NCBI RefSeq assembly: GCF_014930455.1
Contig: NZ_JAAIYO010000018.1
Coordinates: 1 to 64,000, forward strand
Length of the DNA: 64,000 nucleotides
Direction: 5' to 3'
Origin: Corallococcus soli
GTDB taxonomy: Bacteria > Myxococcota > Myxococcia > Myxococcales > Myxococcaceae
Below the pieces are notes generated by a model. The model was not told where the DNA came from and made no database searches. It saw only the letters and a program-made list of their open reading frames with translations. The position numbers were made by a program, and so were the translations under genes. Within the stretch, counting starts at the first letter, position 1, and every line of letters starts with the position of its first letter. Shown piece by piece: positions 36,130 through 44,479 of this stretch.

Positions 36130-37515
36130 ATGCGCGTGCCCTGGCCCATCGTCGGCATTTCCACGGGAGCGTTGCTCGTCGGCGCCGCGTGGGCCACGGT
36201 GGTCCGCCGCCCCGAGCCCCTCCACCTGGGCCCGCTGCCCGCCGTCGTCCTTCCGTCCGTGGAGCAGTCCGGTGGCGCCACCACCGTGGCGGATCCGGGC
36301 CGCAACGCGTTCGGGCGCTCGCCCATGAACATGCCGCGCACGCGCTGGCCGGACTTCCACGCCGGCAAGGGCGTCTTCGACCGCGACTGGAGCGAAACCC
36401 GCGCCGGCAAGCCTGTCTCCGTGGGGCCGCTCTTCAGCGCCGCGTCCTGCATGACCTGCCACGTGAAGGACGGTCGCGGTCAGCCTCCGGCCACCCCTTC
36501 CGAGGCGCCCGTCTCGCTGGCCTTCCTGTTGAGCTCACCCGACGGCACCGGGCCGCACCCGCTGTACGGTGCCCAGCTGGATGCGCGCGCCGTGGACGGC
36601 CACGTCCCGGAGGGCCACGTCCGCGTCGACTTCGAAGAGACGCGCGGCACGTTCGCCACCGGCGAGACGTACTCCCTGGTGCGTCCGCGCTACCAGTTCC
36701 AGGCCCTGGTGCATGGCCCCCTGGGCGAGGGCACCCGGGTCTCCGCCCGCGTGTCTCCCGTCAACTTCGGCCTGGGCCTGCTGGAGGCCCTGCCCGAAGC
36801 GGCGCTCCTCGCCCGGGCCGACCCGGACGACCTGGACCAGGACGGCATCTCCGGCCGCGCCAACCAGGTGCTGGACGTGGAGACCGGCACCCCACGCCTG
36901 GGCCGCTTCGGGTGGAAGGCCAACCAGCCCACGCTGCTCCAGCAGGTGACGCACGCGCTCGTCGCCGACATGGGGATCACCTCCTCCCTGTTCCCCCAGG
37001 AGCAGGGGCGCGCCGTCCCCGGTGAACCGGAGCTGTCCGCGGACGACCTGGACCTGCTGATGTTCTACATGCGCCTTCTGGCCGTGCCGAAGCGGCGCGA
37101 CTGGACCGCGCCGGAGGTGCAGCGCGGCCACGCGGTGTTCCGCGCCATCGGGTGCGCGGCCTGCCACGTCGACACGCCCCAGGAGACGGGCGTCGTGGAG
37201 GGCTTCGACGAGCTGTCCCGCCAGGTCATCTACCCCTACACGGACCTGCTGCTGCATGACCTGGGCGAGGACCTGGCCGACGGGCGCCCGGACGGGCTCG
37301 CCACCGGCAGCGAGTGGCGCACCCCTCCGCTGTGGGGCATCGGGCTGGTGGAGACCGTGAACAAGCACACGCGGTTCCTCCACGACGGCCGGGCGCGCAA
37401 CCTGGAGGAGGCCATCCTCTGGCATGGAGGCGAAGCGGCCGCCTCCCGGGCGCGCTACGTGCGGCTGCCCCGGGAGGACCGGGCCGCGCTGCTCGCCTTC
37501 CTGAAGTCGCTCTGA
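36130..37515 (+). CDS. Di-haem oxidoreductase-type cytochrome (thiol oxidoreductase-like, DUF1111)
   Basis: About 461 residues, membrane-anchored by an N-terminal hydrophobic segment (VPWPIVGISTGALLVGAAWA), with two c-type haem sites: CMTCH (near residue 107) and CAACH (near residue 344). Other family blocks: GISGRANQVLD, GRFGWKANQPTLLQQV and WRTPPLWGIGLVETV. These proteins are periplasmic and related to di-haem peroxidases; the electron partner is unknown. ATG 36130 is used; an in-frame GTG at 36109 has GGGAG touching it with no spacer and is less likely. The 230 bases before the gene show no other feature. Confidence 0.88.
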   Translation: MRVPWPIVGISTGALLVGAAWATVVRRPEPLHLGPLPAVVLPSVEQSGGATTVADPGRNAFGRSPMNMPRTRWPDFHAGKGVFDRDWSETRAGKPVSVGPLFSAASCMTCHVKDGRGQPPATPSEAPVSLAFLLSSPDGTGPHPLYGAQLDARAVDGHVPEGHVRVDFEETRGTFATGETYSLVRPRYQFQALVHGPLGEGTRVSARVSPVNFGLGLLEALPEAALLARADPDDLDQDGISGRANQVLDVETGTPRLGRFGWKANQPTLLQQVTHALVADMGITSSLFPQEQGRAVPGEPELSADDLDLLMFYMRLLAVPKRRDWTAPEVQRGHAVFRAIGCAACHVDTPQETGVVEGFDELSRQVIYPYTDLLLHDLGEDLADGRPDGLATGSEWRTPPLWGIGLVETVNKHTRFLHDGRARNLEEAILWHGGEAAASRARYVRLPREDRAALLAFLKSL

Positions 37516-37653
37516 CGCCAGCAGGAGGGCAGCCCCTGGCCCCCCGTCCGACGGGCGGGCAGGGCGCCCGTCGACTGGAAGGGCCTTCCGGCGCCCCCGG
37601 GGTACGGAACGGTGGACGGCCCGGGTCCTTGGGCTACCCTGCGTTCCCCGTTC

Positions 37654-39102
37654 ATGCAGCCCCACGCTCCCATTCCCGATGATGCCCCCGACGTCCCGCT
37701 CGCGGTCGACCTGGACGGGACGCTGGTGCGCACGGACACGCTGCACGAGAACCTGCTCGTGCTCTTCAAGCACGCCCCGTGGCTGCTGCTGCTGGCGCCC
37801 CTGTGGGTGCTCCGGGGCAAGGCCTTCTTCAAGGCCGAGGTCGCCCGCCGCGCCCGGCTGGACGTCACGGCGCTGCCCTACAACGAAGAGGTGCTGGCCT
37901 TCCTGCGCGAGGAACACGCCCGGGGCCGGCGGCTCATCCTGGCGACGGCGGCGGACCGGCGCATCGCGGACGCGGTGGCGGCCCACCTGGGCCTGTTCAG
38001 CGACGTGCTCGCCAGCGAAGCCGGGGTGAACCTGTCTGGCACGCGCAAGCTCGCGCGGCTCCGCGAAGTCCTGGGTACGTTCGACTACGCGGGCAATGAC
38101 GCCGTGGACCTGCCGCTGTGGCGCGAATCCCGGCAGGTGGTGGTGGTGCATGCCACGGCCGGGGTGCTGCTCCAGGCCCGGGGCATGGGCCGGCCCGTGC
38201 ACCGCGTCTTCGAGGCGAAGCCCGCGGGCTTGCGCGTCTGGGTCCGGGCCCTGCGGGTGCACCAGTGGGCGAAGAACGCGCTCGTCTTCGTGCCGCTGCT
38301 CGCGGCGCACAAGGCGACCCAGGCCGGCATGGCGCCCCGCGCGGTGCTGGCCTTCGTGGCCTTCAGCCTCTGTGCTTCCAGCGTGTACGTGCTCAACGAC
38401 CTGCTGGACCTGGCGTCGGACCGGCGGCACCCCACCAAGTCGAAGCGCCCCTTCGCGTCCGGCGACCTGCCGGTGCGGGCGGGCATCGTGCTGGCGCCCG
38501 TGCTGCTGGGGCTCGCCGCGGTGGTGGCCCTGGGGACGCTGCCCCTGTCGTTCGCGGCGCTCCTGGGCGTGTACTGGGTGCTGACGCTGGCGTACTCGCT
38601 GCGGCTCAAGCAGGTGGTGATGCTGGACGTGCTGGTGCTGGCGGGCCTGTACACCGTACGCATCTTCGGCGGCGCGCTGGCGGTGGGCGTGCCCACGTCG
38701 AGCTGGCTGTTGATGTTCAGCACCTTCCTCTTCCTGTCCCTGGCCCTGCTCAAGCGCCTGAGCGAGGTGCGGCGGCTGCGTCAGTCCAACGAGGTGTCCG
38801 CCCACGGGCGCGGCTACCTGGCGCAGGACTACGAGCTGGTCGCGAGCCTGGGGACGGCGGCGGGGCAGGTGTCCGTGCTGGTGCTGGCCCTCTACATCAC
38901 CAGCAAGGAGGTGACGGCGCTGTATGTCCACCCCGAGCGGCTGTGGCTGCTCTGCCCGGTGATGCTGTACTGGGTGGGCCGCATCTGGGTGCTGGCCCAC
39001 CGGGGCCTCGTGAACGAGGATCCGCTCGTCTTCGCGCTGCGCGACCGCGTCAGCTACGTCGTGGGCCTCGTCGCGGCGCTGGTGCTGTGGGTGGCGACGT
39101 GA
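37654..39102 (+). CDS. HAD phosphatase-UbiA prenyltransferase fusion, decaprenyl-phosphate phosphoribosyltransferase-like
   Basis: A 482-residue fusion. Residues 1-190 form a HAD-type phosphatase (AVDLDGTLVRTDTLHENL; ATAADRRIADAV; YAGNDAVDLPLWRE). Residues 195-482 are a UbiA-type integral-membrane transferase with the metal site NDLLDLASDRRHPTKSKRPF near residue 247 and eight or so membrane segments. Its neighbours DprE1 and DprE2 point to the decaprenylphosphoryl-arabinose pathway: UbiA attaches 5-phosphoribose (from PRPP) to polyprenyl phosphate. The HAD part could remove the 5-phosphate, a step done by a separate PAP2-type enzyme in mycobacteria; that is inference. The start is set at 37654 because the preceding in-frame codons look non-coding. 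Confidence 0.85.
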   Translation: MQPHAPIPDDAPDVPLAVDLDGTLVRTDTLHENLLVLFKHAPWLLLLAPLWVLRGKAFFKAEVARRARLDVTALPYNEEVLAFLREEHARGRRLILATAADRRIADAVAAHLGLFSDVLASEAGVNLSGTRKLARLREVLGTFDYAGNDAVDLPLWRESRQVVVVHATAGVLLQARGMGRPVHRVFEAKPAGLRVWVRALRVHQWAKNALVFVPLLAAHKATQAGMAPRAVLAFVAFSLCASSVYVLNDLLDLASDRRHPTKSKRPFASGDLPVRAGIVLAPVLLGLAAVVALGTLPLSFAALLGVYWVLTLAYSLRLKQVVMLDVLVLAGLYTVRIFGGALAVGVPTSSWLLMFSTFLFLSLALLKRLSEVRRLRQSNEVSAHGRGYLAQDYELVASLGTAAGQVSVLVLALYITSKEVTALYVHPERLWLLCPVMLYWVGRIWVLAHRGLVNEDPLVFALRDRVSYVVGLVAALVLWVAT

Positions 39103-39115
39103 CAGGAGCCTCGCG

Positions 39116-40507
39116 ATGAGCCCACCGGATTCCTGGGGGCGCTTTCCCCGCGTCGAACAGCAGGCGCGCCCGCTCGTGTGGCGCTCGGACGCGCTGCCCT
39201 CCGGCGAGCGCAGCCTCCTGCCGCACGGCCTGGGCCGCAGCTATGGCGATTCGTGTCTCAACGCCGGGGGCACGCTGCTGCTCACCTCCGGGTTGGACCG
39301 CCTCATCGACTTCGACCCCACCACGGGCGTGGTGCGCTGCGAGGCCGGCGTGTCGTTGGACACGCTCCTGCGGCTGTGCGCGCCCCGGGGCTGGTTCCTG
39401 CCGGTGACGCCGGGCACGAAGTTCGTGACGGTGGGCGGCGCCATCGCCAACGACGTGCACGGCAAGAACCACCACCGCTCCGGGACGTTCGGCCGGCACG
39501 TGCGGCGCTTTGAGCTGCTGCGCTCGGATGGCAGCCGGCGCATGTGTTCTGCCGAGGAGAACCCCGACTGGTTCGGGGCGACGGTGGGCGGCCTGGGGCT
39601 CACGGGGCTCGTCACCTGGGCGGAGGTGCAGCTGGTCCCCATCCGCAACCCCTTCGTGGTCCAGGAGACGGTGCCCTTCGAGAACCTGGACGGCTTCTTC
39701 CGCGTGTCGCGCGAATCCGAGGCCGACCATGAGTTCACCGTGGCGTGGGTGGACTGTCTGGCGCGCGGCCGCAAGCTGGGGCGCGGCCTGTTCTACCGGG
39801 GCAACTTCGCGCCGTCGCAGTTCGAGCGCCTGCCCCTGGTGAAGAGCCACCTGTCGCATGGCAGCGGGCTCGCGGTGCCCATGGACCTGCCGGCCTTCTG
39901 CCTCAACCGGCTGTCGGTGGCCGCCTTCAACCTGCTGTACTACCACCGCCAGCGCGGGCGCCCGTCGCGGCACCTGGTGCACTACGATCCGTTCTTCTAC
40001 CCGCTCGACGCCGTGCATGGGTGGAACCGCATCTACGGCAGCCGGGGCTTCCTCCAGTTCCAGTGCGTGGTGCCCCACGCCACCGCGCGCGATGCGGTGA
40101 AGGAGGTCCTGGAGCGCAGCGCCCGGGGAGGGCTGCCCAGCTTCCTGTCCGTGCTGAAGACGTTCGGCGACCTGCCGTCGCCCGGGTGGATGTCCTTCCC
40201 GCGTCCCGGCATCACGCTGGCCATGGACTTCGCCAACCGGGGTGAGAAGACGTGGCGCCTGGTGGAGGACCTGGACCGGGTGACGCGCGAGGCGGGGGGC
40301 GCGGTGTACCCGGCCAAGGACGCGCGCATGAGCCCGGAGAGCTTCGCGGCGTACTTCCCCCAGCGGGAGCGGTTCGCTTCGTACCTGGACCCGGCCTTCT
40401 CCTCCTCCTTCTGGCGCCGGGTGAACCCGGTGTCGCTGCCCCTGCCTTCGCTGGAGGGGCGCGGCGACGGCGCCGTCCCTCCGGCGTCACTGCTCGCCCT
40501 TCGCTGA
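39116..40507 (+). CDS. dprE1: Decaprenylphosphoryl-beta-D-ribose 2'-oxidase (DprE1-like)
   Basis: A 463-residue FAD-dependent oxidase. The N-terminal FAD domain has LPHGLGRSYGDSCLNAGGTL and GTKFVTVGGAIANDVHGKNH; the C-terminal substrate part has FLSVLKTFGDLPSPGWMSFP and ITLAMDFAN. It oxidises the 2'-hydroxyl of polyprenylphosphoryl-ribose; DprE2 then reduces the keto group to give the arabinose form. The position equal to Mycobacterium tuberculosis Cys387 reads Ala369 here. It starts 13 bases after the UbiA gene and ends 15 bases before dprE2, so the three form an operon. Confidence 0.9.
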   Translation: MSPPDSWGRFPRVEQQARPLVWRSDALPSGERSLLPHGLGRSYGDSCLNAGGTLLLTSGLDRLIDFDPTTGVVRCEAGVSLDTLLRLCAPRGWFLPVTPGTKFVTVGGAIANDVHGKNHHRSGTFGRHVRRFELLRSDGSRRMCSAEENPDWFGATVGGLGLTGLVTWAEVQLVPIRNPFVVQETVPFENLDGFFRVSRESEADHEFTVAWVDCLARGRKLGRGLFYRGNFAPSQFERLPLVKSHLSHGSGLAVPMDLPAFCLNRLSVAAFNLLYYHRQRGRPSRHLVHYDPFFYPLDAVHGWNRIYGSRGFLQFQCVVPHATARDAVKEVLERSARGGLPSFLSVLKTFGDLPSPGWMSFPRPGITLAMDFANRGEKTWRLVEDLDRVTREAGGAVYPAKDARMSPESFAAYFPQRERFASYLDPAFSSSFWRRVNPVSLPLPSLEGRGDGAVPPASLLALR

Positions 40508-40522
40508 CAGGCCCCTGCTCCC

Positions 40523-41260
40523 ATGAAGAAAGTCATCGTCCTCGGCGCCACGAGCGCCATTGCCCAGGCCACGGTGCGGCTGCTCGCCGCGCGCGGGGCG
40601 TCGCTGTACCTGGTGGGCCGCAACGCGGAGAACCTGGAGGCGGTGGCCCGGGACGCGTCCACGCGCGGCGCGCCGAAGGTGGAGTTCCGGGCGCTGGACC
40701 TGAACGACTGCGAAGCGCACGCCAGCCTCGTGGAGCGGGCGTGGCAGGCGCTGGGGGGCCTGGACGGGGTGGTGCTGGCGCACGGCGTGCTGGGAGACCA
40801 GGACGAGAGCCAGCGCTCGTGGGCGGCGGCGGAGCTGGTGCTGCGCACGAACTTCCTCTCCGCCGCGTCGCTCCTGACGGAGCTGGCCAACCGCTTCGAG
40901 GCGCAGAAGGCCGGCACGCTGGTGGTGATCTCGTCCGTGGCCGGAGACCGCGGCCGGCAGAGCAACTACGTGTACGGCGCGTCCAAGGGCGCGCTGAGCG
41001 TCTTCCTCCAGGGCCTGCGCAACCGGCTGGCGAAGTCCGGCGTGGCGGTGGTGACGGTGAAGCCTGGCTTCGTGGACACACCGATGACGGCGCACGTGCC
41101 GAAGAACAAGCTCTTCGCGTCGCCGGAGCAGGTGGCGCGCGGCCTGCTGAAGGCCGCGGACGCGCGCAAGAACGAGGTCTACGTGCCCGGCTTCTGGGCG
41201 CTCATCATGCTCATCATCCGCAGCATCCCGGAGCCGGTGTTCAAGCGGCTGAAGCTGTAG
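40523..41260 (+). CDS. dprE2: Decaprenylphosphoryl-2-keto-ribose reductase (DprE2-like SDR)
   Basis: A 245-residue short-chain dehydrogenase: NAD(P)-binding GATSAIAQATVRLLAARGAS at residues 8-27, catalytic Ser in LVVISSVAGDRG and YxxxK in YVYGASKGALSVF. A C-terminal hydrophobic segment (FWALIMLIIRSIPEPVF) matches DprE2-type membrane association. It should complete the ribose-to-arabinose epimerisation begun by DprE1. The next gene is convergent, 4 bases away. Confidence 0.9.
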   Translation: MKKVIVLGATSAIAQATVRLLAARGASLYLVGRNAENLEAVARDASTRGAPKVEFRALDLNDCEAHASLVERAWQALGGLDGVVLAHGVLGDQDESQRSWAAAELVLRTNFLSAASLLTELANRFEAQKAGTLVVISSVAGDRGRQSNYVYGASKGALSVFLQGLRNRLAKSGVAVVTVKPGFVDTPMTAHVPKNKLFASPEQVARGLLKAADARKNEVYVPGFWALIMLIIRSIPEPVFKRLKL

Positions 41261-41264
41261 CGCT

Positions 41265-42203
41265 TCAGCCGGCGGCCCGCTCGGGAGGAGGGGGCCCCGG
41301 AAGCCGGTGGAGGGGCGCGCAGTGGGGGGCGTGCTGCTGGAGGAACGCGCGCATCCGTTCCGCGCGGGCCACGTCCTTCGTCTGCGTGGCGGCGACCCAC
41401 AGGCCCCAGGCGCTCACCAGCCGGAGGACGAGGAGCCGGGTCTGTTGGTGGTGCAGCTCCAGGGCCTTCACGCCGGTGGGGGTCGCCGTCCCGGTGAGGA
41501 CCTCCGCCACGAGGAGGACCACCTCGTGGAAGACGCGCCACTTGCTGGCCCCGGACCAGTGGGGGCTGACCTGGCTCATGTCCACGGCCTCCTTGGCGAG
41601 CGCGAGTCCCCGGGCGGCGTCATCCGTGCAGAGCAGGCAGACGAGCGCCTCCGTGACACGCTCCACGGACTGGAGGAGGGGCGGCTTGCCCTTCCAGGGC
41701 ACCGCGTCCAGCTCCTGCCGGGCCTGATGGGCCTTCCCATAGAGCGTCATGGCCACGGCCCGGTTCTGCGCCCGATACGTGGCGGCGTCCGGGAAGGCGC
41801 TGTCCGGGGGGATGAGCTCGTCCATGAGCTGGAGATAGGCGTCAGGCTCCGGCTGCTGGAGCGCCAGCGCTTCCTTCTGGCGGGTCTTGTGTCCCTTGCG
41901 GAGCTGCAGGGCCAGCATCACCCCAATGATTGGCAGGAAGAGGCCAAGGCCCAGGAGCATGGAAGGCGGCAGGTCCGAGAGGAAGCCGGGCACTTCCAGC
42001 CCGAGCTTCGTCGGGTGACGGACCGAGGAGGTGGTGGTGGCGAAGATGCTGTCGAGCAACCAGAAGAGGCCCAGCAGGACGGCCCAGACGACCACGAGTT
42101 TCCGGAGGGGTTGGTCAATGCCCAGACGCCCCAACAGGGTGTTCTTGCCCACCTGCTGGGTGACGAGGTTCTTGAGATAGCGATTGTTCTCTTCGCGAGA
42201 CAT
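41265..42203 (-). CDS. Membrane protein of unknown function
   Basis: A 312-residue protein with two membrane helices (VVVWAVLLGLFWLLDSIF near residue 38 and MLLGLGLFLPIIGVMLALQL near residue 83), then a cytoplasmic helical domain of about 210 residues (NRAVAMTLYGKAHQARQELD, AARGLALAKEAVDMSQVSP) that may be TPR-like. No family is recognised. The start at 42203 has a charged N-terminus typical of inner-membrane proteins. It is convergent with dprE2 (4 bases) and divergent from the peroxiredoxin gene. Confidence 0.7.
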   Translation of the reverse strand: MSREENNRYLKNLVTQQVGKNTLLGRLGIDQPLRKLVVVWAVLLGLFWLLDSIFATTTSSVRHPTKLGLEVPGFLSDLPPSMLLGLGLFLPIIGVMLALQLRKGHKTRQKEALALQQPEPDAYLQLMDELIPPDSAFPDAATYRAQNRAVAMTLYGKAHQARQELDAVPWKGKPPLLQSVERVTEALVCLLCTDDAARGLALAKEAVDMSQVSPHWSGASKWRVFHEVVLLVAEVLTGTATPTGVKALELHHQQTRLLVLRLVSAWGLWVAATQTKDVARAERMRAFLQQHAPHCAPLHRLPGPPPPERAAG

Positions 42204-42368
42204 GCGCGCATGCTAGCCCAACCGTGGGACCTCGCGCCTCCAGGCCCGGGCACCGGCCGGGGGCCGAGGGCTGCCGTGCGCCCTGCCCCTCGGGTCGGCC
42301 CCGGGGGAGGGGTGGGTTGGCGGAGGGCGGACAGCCCTCCCAGATTCACGGCAGCGAGGACCCCTTCC

Positions 42369-42884
42369 ATGGCCATTGCCACGCCGTCCCTGTCCCTCCC
42401 GCTGCCTGCCGGCACCCGGGCCCCTTCATTCCAGCTCGCCGTCACGCCCGAGCAATCGCTCTCACTGGAGTCGTGCGCGGGGTCGCCCGTGGTGCTCGTC
42501 TTCTACCCGGCGGACTTCAGCCCGGTGTGCGGCGACGAGCTGGCCCTCTTCAACGAGGTGCTCCCCGAACTCCAGCGGCACGGCGCGCGGGTGTTCGGCG
42601 TGTCGGTGGACAGCGTGTGGTGTCACCTGGCGTTCGCGCGGGAGCGCGGGCTGCGCTTCCCGCTGCTCGCGGACTTCCATCCCAAGGGAGAGATGTCCCG
42701 GCGCTACCACGCGTGGCGCGAAGGGGAGGGCGTCTCCGAACGGGCGCTGTACGTGCTGGACGGCGACGGGGTGATTGTCTGGGGACACGTGGCGCCCCCG
42801 GACGTGAACCCCGGCGTGGATGGCGTGCTGGACGCGCTGGAGAAGCTGTCGGCGCGGGCGGCGTCGCGGGAGGCGCGCTCATGA
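42369..42884 (+). CDS. Peroxiredoxin (AhpC/TSA family)
   Basis: A 171-residue thiol peroxidase. The peroxidatic site is FYPADFSPVCGDELALF (Cys54, with the Pro and Thr/Ser-type arrangement PxxxSPxC). A second cysteine in DSVWCHLAFARE (Cys85) may be the resolving one. The length and layout resemble the AhpE/BCP side of the family. Its stop shares ATGA with the following DsbA-like gene, so that protein may regenerate it or act in the same stress response. Confidence 0.9.
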   Translation: MAIATPSLSLPLPAGTRAPSFQLAVTPEQSLSLESCAGSPVVLVFYPADFSPVCGDELALFNEVLPELQRHGARVFGVSVDSVWCHLAFARERGLRFPLLADFHPKGEMSRRYHAWREGEGVSERALYVLDGDGVIVWGHVAPPDVNPGVDGVLDALEKLSARAASREARS

Positions 42885-43414
42885 GCCGGCTGCGCAGGGC
42901 CGTGGGAGCGGACGACCACGTGCAGGGGCCGCGCGACGCGCCCGTCATCCTGGTGGAGTACGGCGACTACCAGTGCCCCTACTGCGGGCAGGCATACGGG
43001 GAGGTGAAGCGGTTGCAGCAGACGCTGGGCGACCGCCTGGGGCTGGTGTTCCGCAACTTCCCGCTGACGCAGGCCCACCCCCTGGCGCTCCAGGCCGCGG
43101 AGGCCGCCGAGGCCGCGGGCGCGCAGGGACGCTTCTGGGAGATGCACGACCTGCTCTTCGAGAACCAGGACGCGTTGGAGCGGCCGGTGCTGCTGTCCCA
43201 CGCGGAGGGGCTGGCGCTGGACGTGGACCGCTTCCGCGAGGACCTGGAGTCGCACCGGTTCGAGGAGCGCGTCCGGCGCGACTTCATGGACGGCGTGCGC
43301 AGCGGCGTGAACGGGACGCCGACCTTCTTCGCCAACGGGCACCGGCACGACGGCTCCTTCCGCGCCGGGGACCTGCTGGAGGCGTTGACGGGAGGCCTGG
43401 GCGCCTCCCGCTGA
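42881..43414 (+). CDS. DsbA-family thioredoxin-fold protein
   Basis: A 177-residue protein with the active site QCPYCGQAYGEVKRLQ (Cys32, Cys35), a helical insertion (LQAAEAAEAAGAQGRFWEMH) and the cis-Pro loop VNGTPTFFANG, as in DsbA/2-hydroxychromene-isomerase-like proteins. No signal peptide is seen, so it is cytoplasmic, unlike secreted DsbA. It is translationally coupled to the peroxiredoxin, which suggests a thiol-redox partnership. Confidence 0.88.
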   Translation: MSRLRRAVGADDHVQGPRDAPVILVEYGDYQCPYCGQAYGEVKRLQQTLGDRLGLVFRNFPLTQAHPLALQAAEAAEAAGAQGRFWEMHDLLFENQDALERPVLLSHAEGLALDVDRFREDLESHRFEERVRRDFMDGVRSGVNGTPTFFANGHRHDGSFRAGDLLEALTGGLGASR

Positions 43415-43423
43415 CGGAGGGCT

Positions 43424-44260
43424 TCAGCCGGCCTTCGCCAGCTGCGGCGGCACGGCCACGGCGGGGGCAGGGAAGGGGACGCCGTAGTTGGCCAACTGGA
43501 GGATCTCCACCACGGCCTCACCGACGTTCGCCTGCACGTCGTTGAATTCGGTGGGCTTGCAGAAGATGCACACGCCCAGCACGGGGCCCTGGAGCGTGAA
43601 CTCCGCCACCTCCACCTGGGGCGCGGGCTTCGCCTGGACGCCGGGCACGCTGGGCATGCGGTCCGTCAGCGCCTGCATGAGCACCCGCGCATCCACGCCG
43701 TGCACCAGCGGCACCTTGACCGTCATCTTGCGGTGCGCGTGGTGGCTGTAGTTGATGATGTTGTCGCTGAACATCTGGTTGTTGCCCACGGCGATGCGCA
43801 CGTTGTCGGACGTGTCGAGCGTGGTCACGAACAGGCCAATCTCCTGCACGATGCCGACGACGCCGCCGGCGGAGATCTCCTCGCCCACGCGGAAGGGGCG
43901 CAGCACGAGCAGGAAGACGCCCGCCGCGAAGTTGGCGAGCAGCCCGGACCAGGCCGCGCCGATGGCGATACCCGCTGCGGCGATCAGCGCGGCGAAGGAC
44001 GTGGTCTCCACGCCCATCAGCCCCAGGATGCCGACCATCAGCACCACGGTGAGCACGCCGGAGAAGAGCGAGCCGATGTAGCGGATGAGCGTGGCGTCCA
44101 GCTGCCGCCGCTGCAGGCCCATGTCCAACACCCTGCGGAAGCCGCCAATGACCGTGCGGCCGACGAACCAGACGAGCAGCGCTCCAATGACCTTGAACAG
44201 CAGCGGCAGCGCTTCCGTCAGGGCCAATGACTTCAACTGCGCGACAATGGCATCCATCCC
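43424..44260 (-). CDS. Small-conductance mechanosensitive channel (MscS family)
   Basis: A 278-residue MscS-type channel: three membrane helices, the pore-lining one being FAALIAAAGIAIGAAWSGLL then ANFAAGVFLLVLRPFRVGEE, followed by the beta domain VVGIVQEIGLFVTTLDTSDN and IAVGNNQMFSDNIINYS, and a vestibule domain. It should open under membrane tension to release solutes. ATG 44260 is chosen because GAGGGAG sits 8 bases before it; a longer start at 44293 lacks this. Convergent with the DsbA-like gene. Confidence 0.92.
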   Translation of the reverse strand, partial: GMDAIVAQLKSLALTEALPLLFKVIGALLVWFVGRTVIGGFRRVLDMGLQRRQLDATLIRYIGSLFSGVLTVVLMVGILGLMGVETTSFAALIAAAGIAIGAAWSGLLANFAAGVFLLVLRPFRVGEEISAGGVVGIVQEIGLFVTTLDTSDNVRIAVGNNQMFSDNIINYSHHAHRKMTVKVPLVHGVDARVLMQALTDRMPSVPGVQAKPAPQVEVAEFTLQGPVLGVCIFCKPTEFNDVQANVGEAVVEILQLANYGVPFPAPAVAVPPQLAKAG

Positions 44261-44479
44261 GTGAACTCCCTCGACCCGGACCGGGTCGCTCATGTGTCGC
44301 CTTTTGCACGGAAGAGGCCAGGGCACGCAAGGGGCCCCCGGGACGGGAGGGATGTTCACCGGGAGGGCATTCCTGACCTCTGGACGTGTCAGACAGGACC
44401 TGACGCGCCGGCCGCTCTCGCTGACGTGTCATGCGCCCGGTCCTTGCGTGTGGCGCGGCGCTGAGCGAGACGTGGGCCC

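Noticed and set aside
33329-36130. 933-codon plus-strand open frame
   Set aside because: Antisense to the SNF2 helicase, which carries all motor motifs.
36535-39000. 821-codon minus-strand open frame
   Set aside because: Antisense to the di-haem cytochrome and HAD-UbiA genes; His/Arg/Gln-rich shadow.
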